From the NCBI GenBank assembly GCA_022711465.1, contig JAKLEZ010000017.1, positions 1 to 64,000 of the forward strand: DNA of 64,000 nt, given 5' to 3'. Shown here one piece after another: positions 48,806-56,594 of this stretch. The DNA is from Planctomycetota bacterium (GTDB lineage: Bacteria; Planctomycetota; Phycisphaerae; UBA1845; PWPN01). How positions within the stretch are numbered: position 1 is the first letter of the stretch; every line of letters begins with the position of its first letter. The notes under the pieces were generated by a model. It did not search any database, was not told the DNA's origin, and saw only the letters and a list, made by a program, of their open reading frames with translations. A program made the translations under genes and the position numbers.

Positions 48806-49945
48806 GTGGCTCAACAAGAATGGACAGCATTCGGGCAACGCAGTGGGCTGAAGGTGCATCGCGTCAGCATCGGGGCGATGCGGCTGCCTAAGGGAGATGA
48901 TGAGGCCGTCACCCTGCTTCGTCAGGCGATCGACGCGGGGCTGATCTACATCGACACCTCTCGCGGATACGGAGACAGCGAGATCAAAGTCGGCAAGAGC
49001 CTCAAGGACGGCTACCGCTCCAGGGTCATCCTGTCGACCAAGTGGTCGCCCTGGGTCCAGATGGTTGAGGAGACCGACCGGCCGACGGCCGCATGCACCT
49101 ACAAGCGGCTTCTTGAATCCATGGAGCGCCTGGATGTTGACCGGCTGGACTTCTACCAGCTCTGGAACATCGACAGCCTTGAGCACTGGCAGCAGGCAAC
49201 CGGCAAGGGCGGCATGCTCGAGGGCATCCTTCGAGCCAGGAAGGAAGGCCTTGTCGGGCACATCGGGTTCACGACGCATGACAGCCCGGGCAACATCAGC
49301 CGTTACATCGACGAAGCTGACTGGTGCGAGGCCATCCTTTTCACGTACAACGTCATGAACCAGACCTACCGGGAGAACATCGCCAAGGCCCACGCCAAGG
49401 GTATCGCCACCCTGGTGATGAACCCCATCGGCGGCGGGATGCTGGCGGAGAACTCGCCGGTCCTGACCGCCGCGGCCGGCGGGCTGGACCCCATCGAGGC
49501 GGCCCACCGCTTCCTGAGCGGCGATCCCAATGTGGACACGGTGCTCTGCGGGATCCGAAAGCCCTCAGACATCACCGACACGCTGGCCAACTTCGCCAAG
49601 CCGCCACTGGTCGGCGGCCTGCGGTCAACGATCGTGGAGGCCTACGCCCGACTGTCCAAGAAGAACCTCGGCCTGTGCACGGACTGCCAGTACTGCATGC
49701 CCTGTCCCCAGGGGCTCAACATACCCGGCATCATGCACACCGCCTACCTGCACCGCGTGCTTCAATGCCCCGAAGCGGCAGCCAACCACTACCGGTGGAT
49801 TGCCGACCCGGCGAAGAACACGACAGCCGAGAACTGCACCCAATGCGGCGAATGCGGTAGCAAGTGTACACAAAAGCTGCCGATCCCCGAGCACGTGGGC
49901 TATGTCGCCCGACACCTGGATTCCGGCTCCCAGGGCAAGCGGTAG
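48806..49945 (+). CDS. Aldo/keto reductase-family protein with C-terminal ferredoxin-like [4Fe-4S] domain
   Basis: The 379-residue product has an AKR TIM barrel (KVHRVSIGAMRLPKGDDEAV; LIYIDTSRGYGDSEIKVGKS with Asp and Tyr; STKWSPWVQMVEE with Lys; VGHIGFTTHDSPGNISRY) over residues 1-280. A domain with two cysteine clusters follows: CTDCQYCMPCPQGLNIP (about 290) and CTQCGECGSKCTQKLPIPEH (about 350), each suited to a [4Fe-4S] cluster. This fused class is widespread in anaerobes; its substrates are mostly unknown. GTG 48806 is chosen; TTG 48800 is in frame two codons earlier. Neither has a Shine-Dalgarno. No twin-arginine or signal peptide, so cytoplasmic. Confidence 0.9.
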   Translation: MAQQEWTAFGQRSGLKVHRVSIGAMRLPKGDDEAVTLLRQAIDAGLIYIDTSRGYGDSEIKVGKSLKDGYRSRVILSTKWSPWVQMVEETDRPTAACTYKRLLESMERLDVDRLDFYQLWNIDSLEHWQQATGKGGMLEGILRARKEGLVGHIGFTTHDSPGNISRYIDEADWCEAILFTYNVMNQTYRENIAKAHAKGIATLVMNPIGGGMLAENSPVLTAAAGGLDPIEAAHRFLSGDPNVDTVLCGIRKPSDITDTLANFAKPPLVGGLRSTIVEAYARLSKKNLGLCTDCQYCMPCPQGLNIPGIMHTAYLHRVLQCPEAAANHYRWIADPAKNTTAENCTQCGECGSKCTQKLPIPEHVGYVARHLDSGSQGKR

Positions 49946-50254
49946 CCGGAGTCGCCAATATCCGATGACCGGCCCCCGGCATTCACTTCCCGACACCCTG
50001 GGTGACGGCCAAGGCCCCGCCGGCTAGCCCGGCGCGACCCCGCCGGGCCCCGGCCTGCATGTCGACCGACGATTGGCCGAGGGCCGCTGACCTGTTGGGC
50101 GGGGGTTTGGCCGAGTTCACGGTGCCGCCGTCACCCCAAAGCCAAAACACCCCGGCTGCTTGCTTTTTGTGGACAGACAGGTTCTTTGTCTCCGCGGGGC
50201 ACGGCGGGGAGTCGCGTTCACAGCGATCCCGTCACCCGCGCCACCGAGGGCCTC
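49946..50254. other. Convergent intergenic region
   Basis: The 309-base gap lies between the 3' ends of the aldo/keto reductase and the dockerin protein. It is very GC-rich apart from a short T-run near 50163-50168 that follows a weak four-pair hairpin (AGCC...GGCT), a poor terminator candidate for the plus-strand gene. No coding frame with a ribosome site is seen. Confidence 0.4.
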
Positions 50255-52882
50255 TCAGGGTGTCGGCTCGCCATCGCAGTTCTTGTCTGCCGGGATGGCG
50301 GGCCCGCTGGTCGCCGCGCACTTCGCAAAGACCGGGAAATCCGCCTGATCGATGAAGCCGGAGGTGTCCTGGTCCATGCACCTGCAAGCGTTCGGCGGCG
50401 TTCCCCCCGAGGGAGGGGGAGGTACCGGGTTGCTGAAGCAGAGCTGGAACTGCCCGAAATCCACTTGATCCACATCGCCATCGCCGTCGGTGTCGGCAGT
50501 CGGATCCGGACAGGGAACCGGTGGAACCGGAACCAGGCTGCGGCCCAGCACGGCGGACTCCTCGCCAGGCGCGAATGCACCCGCGTTGGTGGCGCTCACC
50601 CAGTCGAACCAGACGTCAATCGTGCCGCCTGTGCTGCCGGCTCCAAAGCCCATGCCGTCGTTGCTGCCCTCGCTGTACACGGAAGCCTCCAGAATCTCCA
50701 ACACCGGCGTGGGCTCCTCGTCCAGATAAAACCGGACCCGGCGCGTGCATGCATCACCGCTGCCGACCAGACCTTTGGCGGTCAACCTGAAAGTATGGTA
50801 CTCCGGATCTGGGGGCAAAGTGATCTGTTCGCCGCGGCGGGTCTCCAACAGGACACCGTCGGTCGCTCCGCTCCAGTGAAGGTATGTGGTCAGTCCGGCC
50901 GTGTCGTAAATGGCCAACACCATCTCCCGCGCTCCGGTGAATCCGGTCACCTTCAGACGCCCCACGACCGTCGCTCCCACCTCGTTGAAGACCTCAGGGG
51001 GGCTGCAGCCGGAGGCCTCCTGCAGGCAAGTCCTGTATTTCGTCTTGGAGGCATCGGTGTCGGCGATGTGCCAGGCTCTCCCATCGATGGCGGCGGGGTC
51101 GATCGCGGACTCGCCCACGTCAGTGCCTTCGTGCATGTCAAACTGCAGGCCGGGGCCGGCGGCGTCGGTCGCCGTGGGAGCAACTCCACCCTCGTATGTC
51201 CAAACGTGCGTGGCACCGGCCGGCACGTGACGAACGTCGATTCTGTTGGTCACGTTCTTCCTGGAACATCCGTCGGTGAACACCAAGTTGGCACTGTAGA
51301 CCGCACCTGGCGCGCAGGCTGCGATCGTGGCTTGGTCGAACCTCGCCTTGACCAGGGCTTGTCCGCCCGGCGGTAAGGTCCCGGTGGCCCCTTCGAGTGC
51401 CAGCCAATTGGCGCAACCGGCATCGAGGTAGTTCACTTCCACGTGGTAATCGACCGGCGTTTGGGCGAGGTTCGTGATCGGGTACTCCAGGTCTTCGATG
51501 GGTACGGTGGGGTAATCCTCCATGTAGCTTCGCAGGACGTTACACTCCTCGACCGACCAGCGGCAGCCGAAAACGTCAAGGTCGATGCGGCGCCTGGCGA
51601 AGCCGGCGCAGGTGTCGGAGAACCCCAGGTAGGCCGTGTACAACCCGTCGACCAGGCCGGCGGACTGGATGTTGGCCGTAACTGTCGCTTGCTTCCCGAC
51701 GTCAACCGAGCCGGTGGCGTTGACGAGGGTAAGCCAATTCACCGGCTTCCCCTGCGCGTCTGACGCCGTGACTGTGTACTCGAACTTCTGTGTACCCATG
51801 TTGGCAACCGTGTAAGGCACGCTGGCGGGGACGGCGGGCTGGTTGATGTCCGCCACCGCGACCTGGTCGGTGGCCGGTTGGACAACGGAAATGCACGTGA
51901 GTGTCGACGTCGGACGCAGGACACCTGCCTTCCACGCGTAGAAGTCGACGTCGAGTGCGGAGGCCTGTCCGGTGCTTCCCGAACCCATGGCGAGGTAGTT
52001 CTGGGAGTAGTCGCTGCCGGTTCCGGCGGTGACATGAAAGGTGGTCGCCGCCGTGATCCCGTCAACGTAGACGTCCACGCGATGTGTTCCGCCGCCGCTG
52101 ATGTCGCCGACGATGGTGATCCAGAACTCGTGCCACTGGGCGAGATCGTCGATCGGCAGGAGTTGAATCGTGCCGGCTTCGCCGGTATCGACGGTGTCGC
52201 TCCGCCCGGTGCCGTTCAAGTTGTTCATCAGCAGGCCCCTATTGCCAGCCAGGGCCGTGTGGTCTGTGCTCAAGGCCAGGGAGAACGAAATGAGCATCCC
52301 GCTGCGCCCGTTCTGCTTGATGCTGAAGTGGCCCTTGCCGTTGTCATGGATGATGTTGCCGTCGCCTCCCACTGGCCACGGTTGCGGCCCTGCCGCGCCC
52401 TGTCCGTCGGCAAGCAGGGCGTCGATGGGACCGGTCGCTGCGGTTGCCAGTCGCGCCCGGAATGAGAGGGTGACACCGTCATCGAGGATGGTGTCGGGAG
52501 CCCCTTCAGTTCCGATGTTGTGCCCAAAGTAAACCTTGCGGTTGCTGGGGTCTGATTGTCCTGTTCCGCCCTGGGCGGCGGTGTAATCGCGGGGATCGCC
52601 CGGATCCTGGATGCGGATGAATGTCAACGCCCCTTCGGTCAAGGCGTTCACGCCGCCGGCCGGGGCCGACCCGCCGATCGGCCCAAGATCCCAGGAGTCC
52701 GAGCCGTTGTTGTGATCCCAGGTTCCATCCAGGGCGGCGCTATCCGGGCTGGCTGCCGCGTCGCCTTGGAAGGCGTACGTCCAGCCGGGATCAACGAACA
52801 GCTGGCTGACCTGGGCCTGTGCCGTGCTCGCCGCAAGGAGTTGGAGACCGATGATTCCCGCGCCATACCATGTATTCTTCAT
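50255..52882 (-). CDS. Exported multi-domain beta-sandwich protein with C-terminal dockerin-type calcium repeat
   Basis: The 875-residue product starts MKNTWYGAGIIGLQLLAAST, a signal peptide ending AQAQ, after AAGGAAAAG. Residues about 30-330 look like a concanavalin/LamG-like domain (GHFSIKQNGRSGMLISFSLA; WHEFWITIVGDISGGGTHRV; VDFYAWKAGVLRPT). Several immunoglobulin/BACON-like modules follow to about 570 (YTVANMGTQKFEYTVTASDA; YPITNLAQTPVDYHVEVNYL), then a second LamG-like part (VFNEVGATVVGRLKVTGFTG). The end has two EF-hand-like loops, DTDGDGDVDQVDFGQFQLCF and DQDTSGFIDQADFPVFAKCA, the dockerin-I layout. No catalytic motif is seen; it may be a surface adhesion or glycan-binding protein. No cohesin is in the window. 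Confidence 0.8.
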   Translation of the reverse strand: MKNTWYGAGIIGLQLLAASTAQAQVSQLFVDPGWTYAFQGDAAASPDSAALDGTWDHNNGSDSWDLGPIGGSAPAGGVNALTEGALTFIRIQDPGDPRDYTAAQGGTGQSDPSNRKVYFGHNIGTEGAPDTILDDGVTLSFRARLATAATGPIDALLADGQGAAGPQPWPVGGDGNIIHDNGKGHFSIKQNGRSGMLISFSLALSTDHTALAGNRGLLMNNLNGTGRSDTVDTGEAGTIQLLPIDDLAQWHEFWITIVGDISGGGTHRVDVYVDGITAATTFHVTAGTGSDYSQNYLAMGSGSTGQASALDVDFYAWKAGVLRPTSTLTCISVVQPATDQVAVADINQPAVPASVPYTVANMGTQKFEYTVTASDAQGKPVNWLTLVNATGSVDVGKQATVTANIQSAGLVDGLYTAYLGFSDTCAGFARRRIDLDVFGCRWSVEECNVLRSYMEDYPTVPIEDLEYPITNLAQTPVDYHVEVNYLDAGCANWLALEGATGTLPPGGQALVKARFDQATIAACAPGAVYSANLVFTDGCSRKNVTNRIDVRHVPAGATHVWTYEGGVAPTATDAAGPGLQFDMHEGTDVGESAIDPAAIDGRAWHIADTDASKTKYRTCLQEASGCSPPEVFNEVGATVVGRLKVTGFTGAREMVLAIYDTAGLTTYLHWSGATDGVLLETRRGEQITLPPDPEYHTFRLTAKGLVGSGDACTRRVRFYLDEEPTPVLEILEASVYSEGSNDGMGFGAGSTGGTIDVWFDWVSATNAGAFAPGEESAVLGRSLVPVPPVPCPDPTADTDGDGDVDQVDFGQFQLCFSNPVPPPPSGGTPPNACRCMDQDTSGFIDQADFPVFAKCAATSGPAIPADKNCDGEPTP

Positions 52883-52929
52883 GATGTGCTTTTCCTTATC
52901 CGACCGTGATAGAGATTTGCCCGAACACA

Positions 52930-52942
52930 GCACGTGACGTGC
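52930..52942. promoter_or_regulatory. Perfect 13-base palindrome upstream of the dockerin gene
   Basis: GCACGT, G, ACGTGC. It lies 48 bases upstream of the minus-strand ATG at 52882 and just downstream of a minus-strand TACAAT (52955-52950), so it would cover the predicted transcript start. That is the position of a repressor operator. It could also be chance in GC-rich DNA. Confidence 0.33.
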
Positions 52943-53018
52943 AGAGGTTATTGTACATCGCCCCGGCAGGTCGCGCCTACCCCGTTTTTTCTCATGGATC
53001 TGTGGGTCCGCAACCTGC

Positions 53019-53047
53019 TTGACCCGTCCTGCCCCACCGATTACGAT
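53019..53047 (+). promoter_or_regulatory. Sigma70-type promoter for the TPR protein (and possibly rpsT)
   Basis: TTGACC, a 17-base spacer and TACGAT. The -35 box matches at five of six positions. The predicted transcript start near 53054 gives a 40-base leader to ATG 53094. Confidence 0.5.
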
Positions 53048-53093
53048 GTAACCTCTGGCGCTTTCTTGGCTTATTGCTGGACCTTCGAAGCCG

Positions 53094-54578
53094 ATGAGTA
53101 AAGCAGAAAACCCGAGCAGCAGCGGAGACGACGCACGGCCCGCCTTCACCGACGGCGACATCGCCAGGGCCCGGCAGTGGTTTCGCCACGGTCAGCAACT
53201 GGTCGAGAAGAAGAACTACGACTACGCCATCGAGAGCTACATCACCGGCCTCGAGTTCTGGCCCGAGGCTGTCGAGGAGGGCCACAAGCCCTGCCGAGCG
53301 GCTGCCCTGTTCCGCGGGCCCCGCAAGGTGTCGTTCACCGACGGAATCAAGTACAAGACCAACGCCAAAGACACCAAGCGATCAATGCTCAACGCGGAAG
53401 TCCTCCTTTCCAAGGATCCCGGCAACATCGACTACATGGAAGCCATGTTCAAGAACGCGGCCAAGTCGCGTTTTGATCAGACCACGCTCTGGATAGGGGA
53501 ACTGCTCGCGGACGCGGCCGTCAAGGAGCCGAAACCCAGGCTGGCTCGCTTCGTGCTCATGCGCACGATCTACGAGGAACTCGGTGACCGAAACGCCAAT
53601 ACGGATCCGCCCATGGCCATCGCCGGTCTGGAGCGGGCGGTGCAGGCTCTCAGCCGGCTCCAGGCTCTCAAGCCGCAGGATCTGGAGATTTCCACCGATC
53701 TGCGCGACGTGGCCGGCAAGCTCACCATCCTCCGTGGCAAGTACGGTTCGGCGGACTCCTTTAAGGACTCCATTCGCGACAGCGACGCCCAGGCCGAGAT
53801 TCGCGACCAGGAGCGCATCGTCCAGTCCGACGAACGCCTGGACCAGCTCATCGCCGCCGCAGAACGGCGTTACAGCGTCAAGCCCAGCGACAAGGGCCTG
53901 ATCAACGAGTTGGTCGACTTGCTCTGCCGCAGGGATGATGAGAACCTCGAGAACAAGGCCATCCAGGTCCTTGAGAAGGCCTTCACTGAACTCCGGGAGT
54001 ATCGCTTCAAGCTCAAGGCCGACGACATCCGAATGCGCCAGCTCAAACGCCGATCCCGCGAAGTCCTGGCCTCGGGCAGCGCCGAGGAAGCCAAGAGGAT
54101 GGTCGGGGCGATGCTCAAACTCGAGCTGTCGGTGTTCAAGGAACGCTGCGAACAGTATCCGACCGACCTCCGGCTCCGGTACCAGTATGGACAACGGCTT
54201 TTTCAGGCCAAGCGCTACGACGAGGCCATCCCGGTCCTCCAGGAAGCTCGAGCCGACCCCAAGACCCGGGGGCAGTGCAGCTTGCTCATCGGCCAGTGTT
54301 TCTTCAAGAAAGGCTACTACTCCGCGGCGATCGACACGCTCCGGGAGGCGATCAAGCTCCATGAAGTCCAGGATAACGAGCTGGGAAAGGACCTTCACTA
54401 CAGGCTGGCCCGGGCGCTCGAAGAGGACGGCCGGATCGAAGAAACGTTGAAAATCTACGGCCAGATCATACAATGGGACTACAACTACCGGAACGGCGAG
54501 GTCCGAAAACGTATCGACGACCTGCGCAAACGGCAAGAGGACGAGAAGGCCGCCAAGGGGGAGCACCCGAAGGATTAG
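53094..54578 (+). CDS. Cytoplasmic TPR protein
   Basis: The 494-residue protein has no signal peptide or membrane helix. TPR units are clear at the N-terminus (ARQWFRHGQQLVEKKNYDYA, then IESYITGLEFWPEAV) and the C-terminus (YQYGQRLFQAKRYDEAIPVL; LIGQCFFKKGYYSAAIDTLR; HYRLARALEEDGRIEETLKI). A long charged helical middle (about 215-360: DSDAQAEIRDQERIVQSDER; EYRFKLKADDIRMRQLKRRS) probably forms a coiled coil. It ends in a very basic/acidic tail (RKRIDDLRKRQEDEKAAKGE). Similar proteins are common in planctomycetes; the partner is unknown. It is 99 bases upstream of rpsT. Confidence 0.82.
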   Translation: MSKAENPSSSGDDARPAFTDGDIARARQWFRHGQQLVEKKNYDYAIESYITGLEFWPEAVEEGHKPCRAAALFRGPRKVSFTDGIKYKTNAKDTKRSMLNAEVLLSKDPGNIDYMEAMFKNAAKSRFDQTTLWIGELLADAAVKEPKPRLARFVLMRTIYEELGDRNANTDPPMAIAGLERAVQALSRLQALKPQDLEISTDLRDVAGKLTILRGKYGSADSFKDSIRDSDAQAEIRDQERIVQSDERLDQLIAAAERRYSVKPSDKGLINELVDLLCRRDDENLENKAIQVLEKAFTELREYRFKLKADDIRMRQLKRRSREVLASGSAEEAKRMVGAMLKLELSVFKERCEQYPTDLRLRYQYGQRLFQAKRYDEAIPVLQEARADPKTRGQCSLLIGQCFFKKGYYSAAIDTLREAIKLHEVQDNELGKDLHYRLARALEEDGRIEETLKIYGQIIQWDYNYRNGEVRKRIDDLRKRQEDEKAAKGEHPKD

Positions 54579-54677
54579 GCCCTCCCGAGTTGTGGCGGTC
54601 CTGGGCGGTCCGCCCCGAGGTTGAACCAGGAGTCAGGCGCACGACCTGAGAATTCAGTCAGTCCAGGAGAACACGAA

Positions 54678-54950
54678 GTGGCTCATTCATTGTCCGCCAG
54701 GAAGCGGATTCGTCAGAGTGTCAAGCACCGGGCCGTCAACCGCGCCCGGAAGATCGAGCTCAAGGACACCGTCCGCAGTTTCAAGGAAGCTCTGTCCTCC
54801 GGGGACAAGGCCAAGTCGGCCGAGGCCCTCAAGGCCGCGATCAAGAAACTGGACAAGGTGGCTTCCAAGGGCACCATCCACAAGAATACCGCCAGCCGCA
54901 GGAAATCCCGACTGCAGCGGAAGTTCAACGCGAGCGGCAAGACCGCCTGA
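54678..54950 (+). CDS. rpsT: 30S ribosomal protein S20
   Basis: S20 binds 16S rRNA early in 30S assembly. The 90-residue product begins (M)AHSLSARKRIRQSVKHRAVN and has the KSAEALKAAIKKLDKVASKG and HKNTASRRKSRLQRKFNA segments that define the family's three-helix bundle. The start is GTG, with AGGAG eight bases upstream; no ATG matches the conserved N-terminus. A strong intrinsic terminator follows 62 bases after the stop. Confidence 0.96.
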   Translation: MAHSLSARKRIRQSVKHRAVNRARKIELKDTVRSFKEALSSGDKAKSAEALKAAIKKLDKVASKGTIHKNTASRRKSRLQRKFNASGKTA

Positions 54951-55011
54951 TGACTTGTCTGTCAGGCTTCGCGCCCGGCGTGCCCGAGGCCGCCAACCGC
55001 GGATACACTGG

Positions 55012-55052
55012 ACCAGGCGAACGATTCCAGCGTCGTTCGCCTGGTTTTTCTT
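55012..55052 (+). terminator. Intrinsic terminator after rpsT
   Basis: CCAGGCGAACG (55013-55023) pairs perfectly with CGTTCGCCTGG (55034-55044); an inner A-T and an outer A-T pair extend the stem to 13. The loop is about eight bases. TTTTTCTT follows directly. This is the clearest terminator in the window. Confidence 0.93.
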
Positions 55053-55112
55053 CGCCGAGGTTGCACGCCGAGCGCCCCGACGGTGGCACACGCGTCAACC
55101 CAAAACAGGTCT

Positions 55113-55119
55113 GGAGGAG
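55113..55119 (+). promoter_or_regulatory. Shine-Dalgarno deciding the TTG start of the TlyA-like gene
   Basis: GGAGGAG, six bases before TTG 55126. The strength of this site and the lack of any ATG or GTG near the conserved N-terminus decide the start. Confidence 0.65.
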
Positions 55120-55125
55120 CACTTC

Positions 55126-55701
55126 TTGCCCCCCAATCCTGATCGACCGTACGTCAGTCGCGGCGGTGAGAAGCTCGCGGCCGCTCTGGACGCGTTCGGC
55201 ATCGACCCGAAGGGCTTGTCCTGCGCGGACCTGGGCAGCAATGTGGGGGGATTCGTTGATTGCCTGCTGCGGCGCGGCGCCTCCCGGGTCTACGCAATCG
55301 ACACAGGCTACGGCGTCCTCGCCTACACGCTCCGAGTCGACCCGCGGGTGAGAGTCCTCGAACGAGCCAACGCCATGCACGTTGCCTTGCCCGAGCAGGT
55401 CGATCTGGTGACCATCGACGCAGGCTGGACCCGGCAACAGCACATCCTCCCCAACGCGGCGAAGATGCTCCGGCCGGCAGGACGTATCATCAGCCTGATC
55501 AAGCCTCACTACGAATCAAGCCAGGAGAGGCTGCGCGACGGCGTACTTCCCTCGGCCGAGGCACCGGTCGTTCTGGAGCAGACCCTCGACCGTATCCGCG
55601 GGCTCGGCTTGACCATCGACAGTCTCATCCCCAGCCCGATCCTCGGCCAGAAAGGCAATGCCGAGTTTCTGGCCCTGCTCAGTTGCCCATCGCAGCCATG
55701 A
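55126..55701 (+). CDS. TlyA-like (FtsJ-fold) rRNA methyltransferase lacking the S4 domain
   Basis: TlyA enzymes 2'-O-methylate rRNA. The 191-residue product starts at TTG and opens LPPNPDRPYVSRGGEKLAAA, matching the segment that follows the S4 domain in full-length TlyA. The SAM-binding motif is SCADLGSNVGGFVDCLLRRG; further family segments are RVYAIDTGYGVLAYTLRVDP, RVRVLERANAMHV, the Lys in ISLIKPHYESSQER and SPILGQKGNAEFLALL. The catalytic-region segment usually read as DVSFISL is DAGWTRQQ here. About 60-70 residues of S4 RNA-binding domain are missing and are not encoded upstream (the rpsT terminator is there). Either a divergent family or a paralogue with a changed target. Confidence 0.78.
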   Translation: MPPNPDRPYVSRGGEKLAAALDAFGIDPKGLSCADLGSNVGGFVDCLLRRGASRVYAIDTGYGVLAYTLRVDPRVRVLERANAMHVALPEQVDLVTIDAGWTRQQHILPNAAKMLRPAGRIISLIKPHYESSQERLRDGVLPSAEAPVVLEQTLDRIRGLGLTIDSLIPSPILGQKGNAEFLALLSCPSQP

Positions 55702-56428
55702 CGTCGTCGGGAATGTCGAAGTTGGAGTACACGTTCTGGATGTCGTCCTGGTCCTCGATGGCCTCGATCAGTCTGAGCAGCTTCTGGCCGTTCTCCGCGT
55801 CCACCGTCACCGTGGTCGACGGCCGGCGGATGATTTCCGCGGACTGCGTCTGAATCCCGGCCTTGGCCAGGGCCTCCCGAATCGGCTCGAAGGCGGCAGG
55901 CTCGCAGACGATCTCCCAGATGTCCTCGGACTTGACGTAATCATCCGCCCCCGATTCCAGGGCAATCTCGCCGATCTTGTCCTCGTCGGCAGCCGCAATC
56001 GGCACCATGATCAGCCCCTTTGAGCTGAACATCCACTGCACGCAGCCGGCGGCCCCAATATTCCCTCCGTGTCGCTCGAAGATCTTCTTAATCTCAGGCG
56101 CGGTCCGGTTCCGATTATCCGTCAACGCCTCGGCCAGAACCGCCACCCCCCCAGGGCCATAGCCTTCGTAATAGACGGTCTCGTAGTTCGTGGCCTCGCC
56201 ACCACCGACGCCCTTCTTGACTGCGTTCTCGATCGTGTCCTTCGGCATGTTGGCCCCCTTGGCCTTGTCGATCGCGTAACGCAAGGTCAGATTCTGGTCC
56301 GGGTCACCTCCTCCTCGTTTGGCAGCCACGATGATGTTCCTGGCGAGTTTGCTCCACAGGCGTCCGCGACGAGCATCGGTCACGCCCTTTTTGTGTTTGA
56401 TTCGTGCCCAGTGTGAATGGCCAGACAT
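55679..56428 (-). CDS. yebC: YebC/TACO1-family translation and transcription regulator
   Basis: YebC/TACO1 proteins bind ribosomes or DNA and help with translation of difficult stretches such as polyproline. The 249-residue product begins MSGHSHWARIKHKKGVTDAR and has RLWSKLARNIIVAAKRGGGD, NLTLRYAIDKAKGANMPKDT, YYEGYGPGGVAVLAEALTDN and NRTAPEIKKIFERHGGNIG. The three-domain length is normal. Its 3' end overlaps that of the converging TlyA-like gene by 23 bases. It is 166 bases downstream of the long TPR lipoprotein gene. Confidence 0.95.
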   Translation of the reverse strand: MSGHSHWARIKHKKGVTDARRGRLWSKLARNIIVAAKRGGGDPDQNLTLRYAIDKAKGANMPKDTIENAVKKGVGGGEATNYETVYYEGYGPGGVAVLAEALTDNRNRTAPEIKKIFERHGGNIGAAGCVQWMFSSKGLIMVPIAAADEDKIGEIALESGADDYVKSEDIWEIVCEPAAFEPIREALAKAGIQTQSAEIIRRPSTTVTVDAENGQKLLRLIEAIEDQDDIQNVYSNFDIPDDVMAAMGN

Positions 56429-56594
56429 GACGAGTCTCCTTGAGTATCAGGCTTCGGCAAGCAGCCTCCAGCCTTACGATTGTCCCTGACAGGTAACGAA
56501 CGATGAGCATTGAACGTCAAATCGATCACCGGATGCTGTCCCACATCCGTCATTCTTGCCTGCACTTGCCCGGTCCCAGAACGCCTGGGACGCT

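Noticed and set aside
54590..54625. GGGCGGTCCGCCC palindrome upstream of rpsT
   Set aside because: The arms meet with almost no loop, so it cannot form a stable hairpin, and no T-run follows. I found no S20-type autoregulatory leader I could support.
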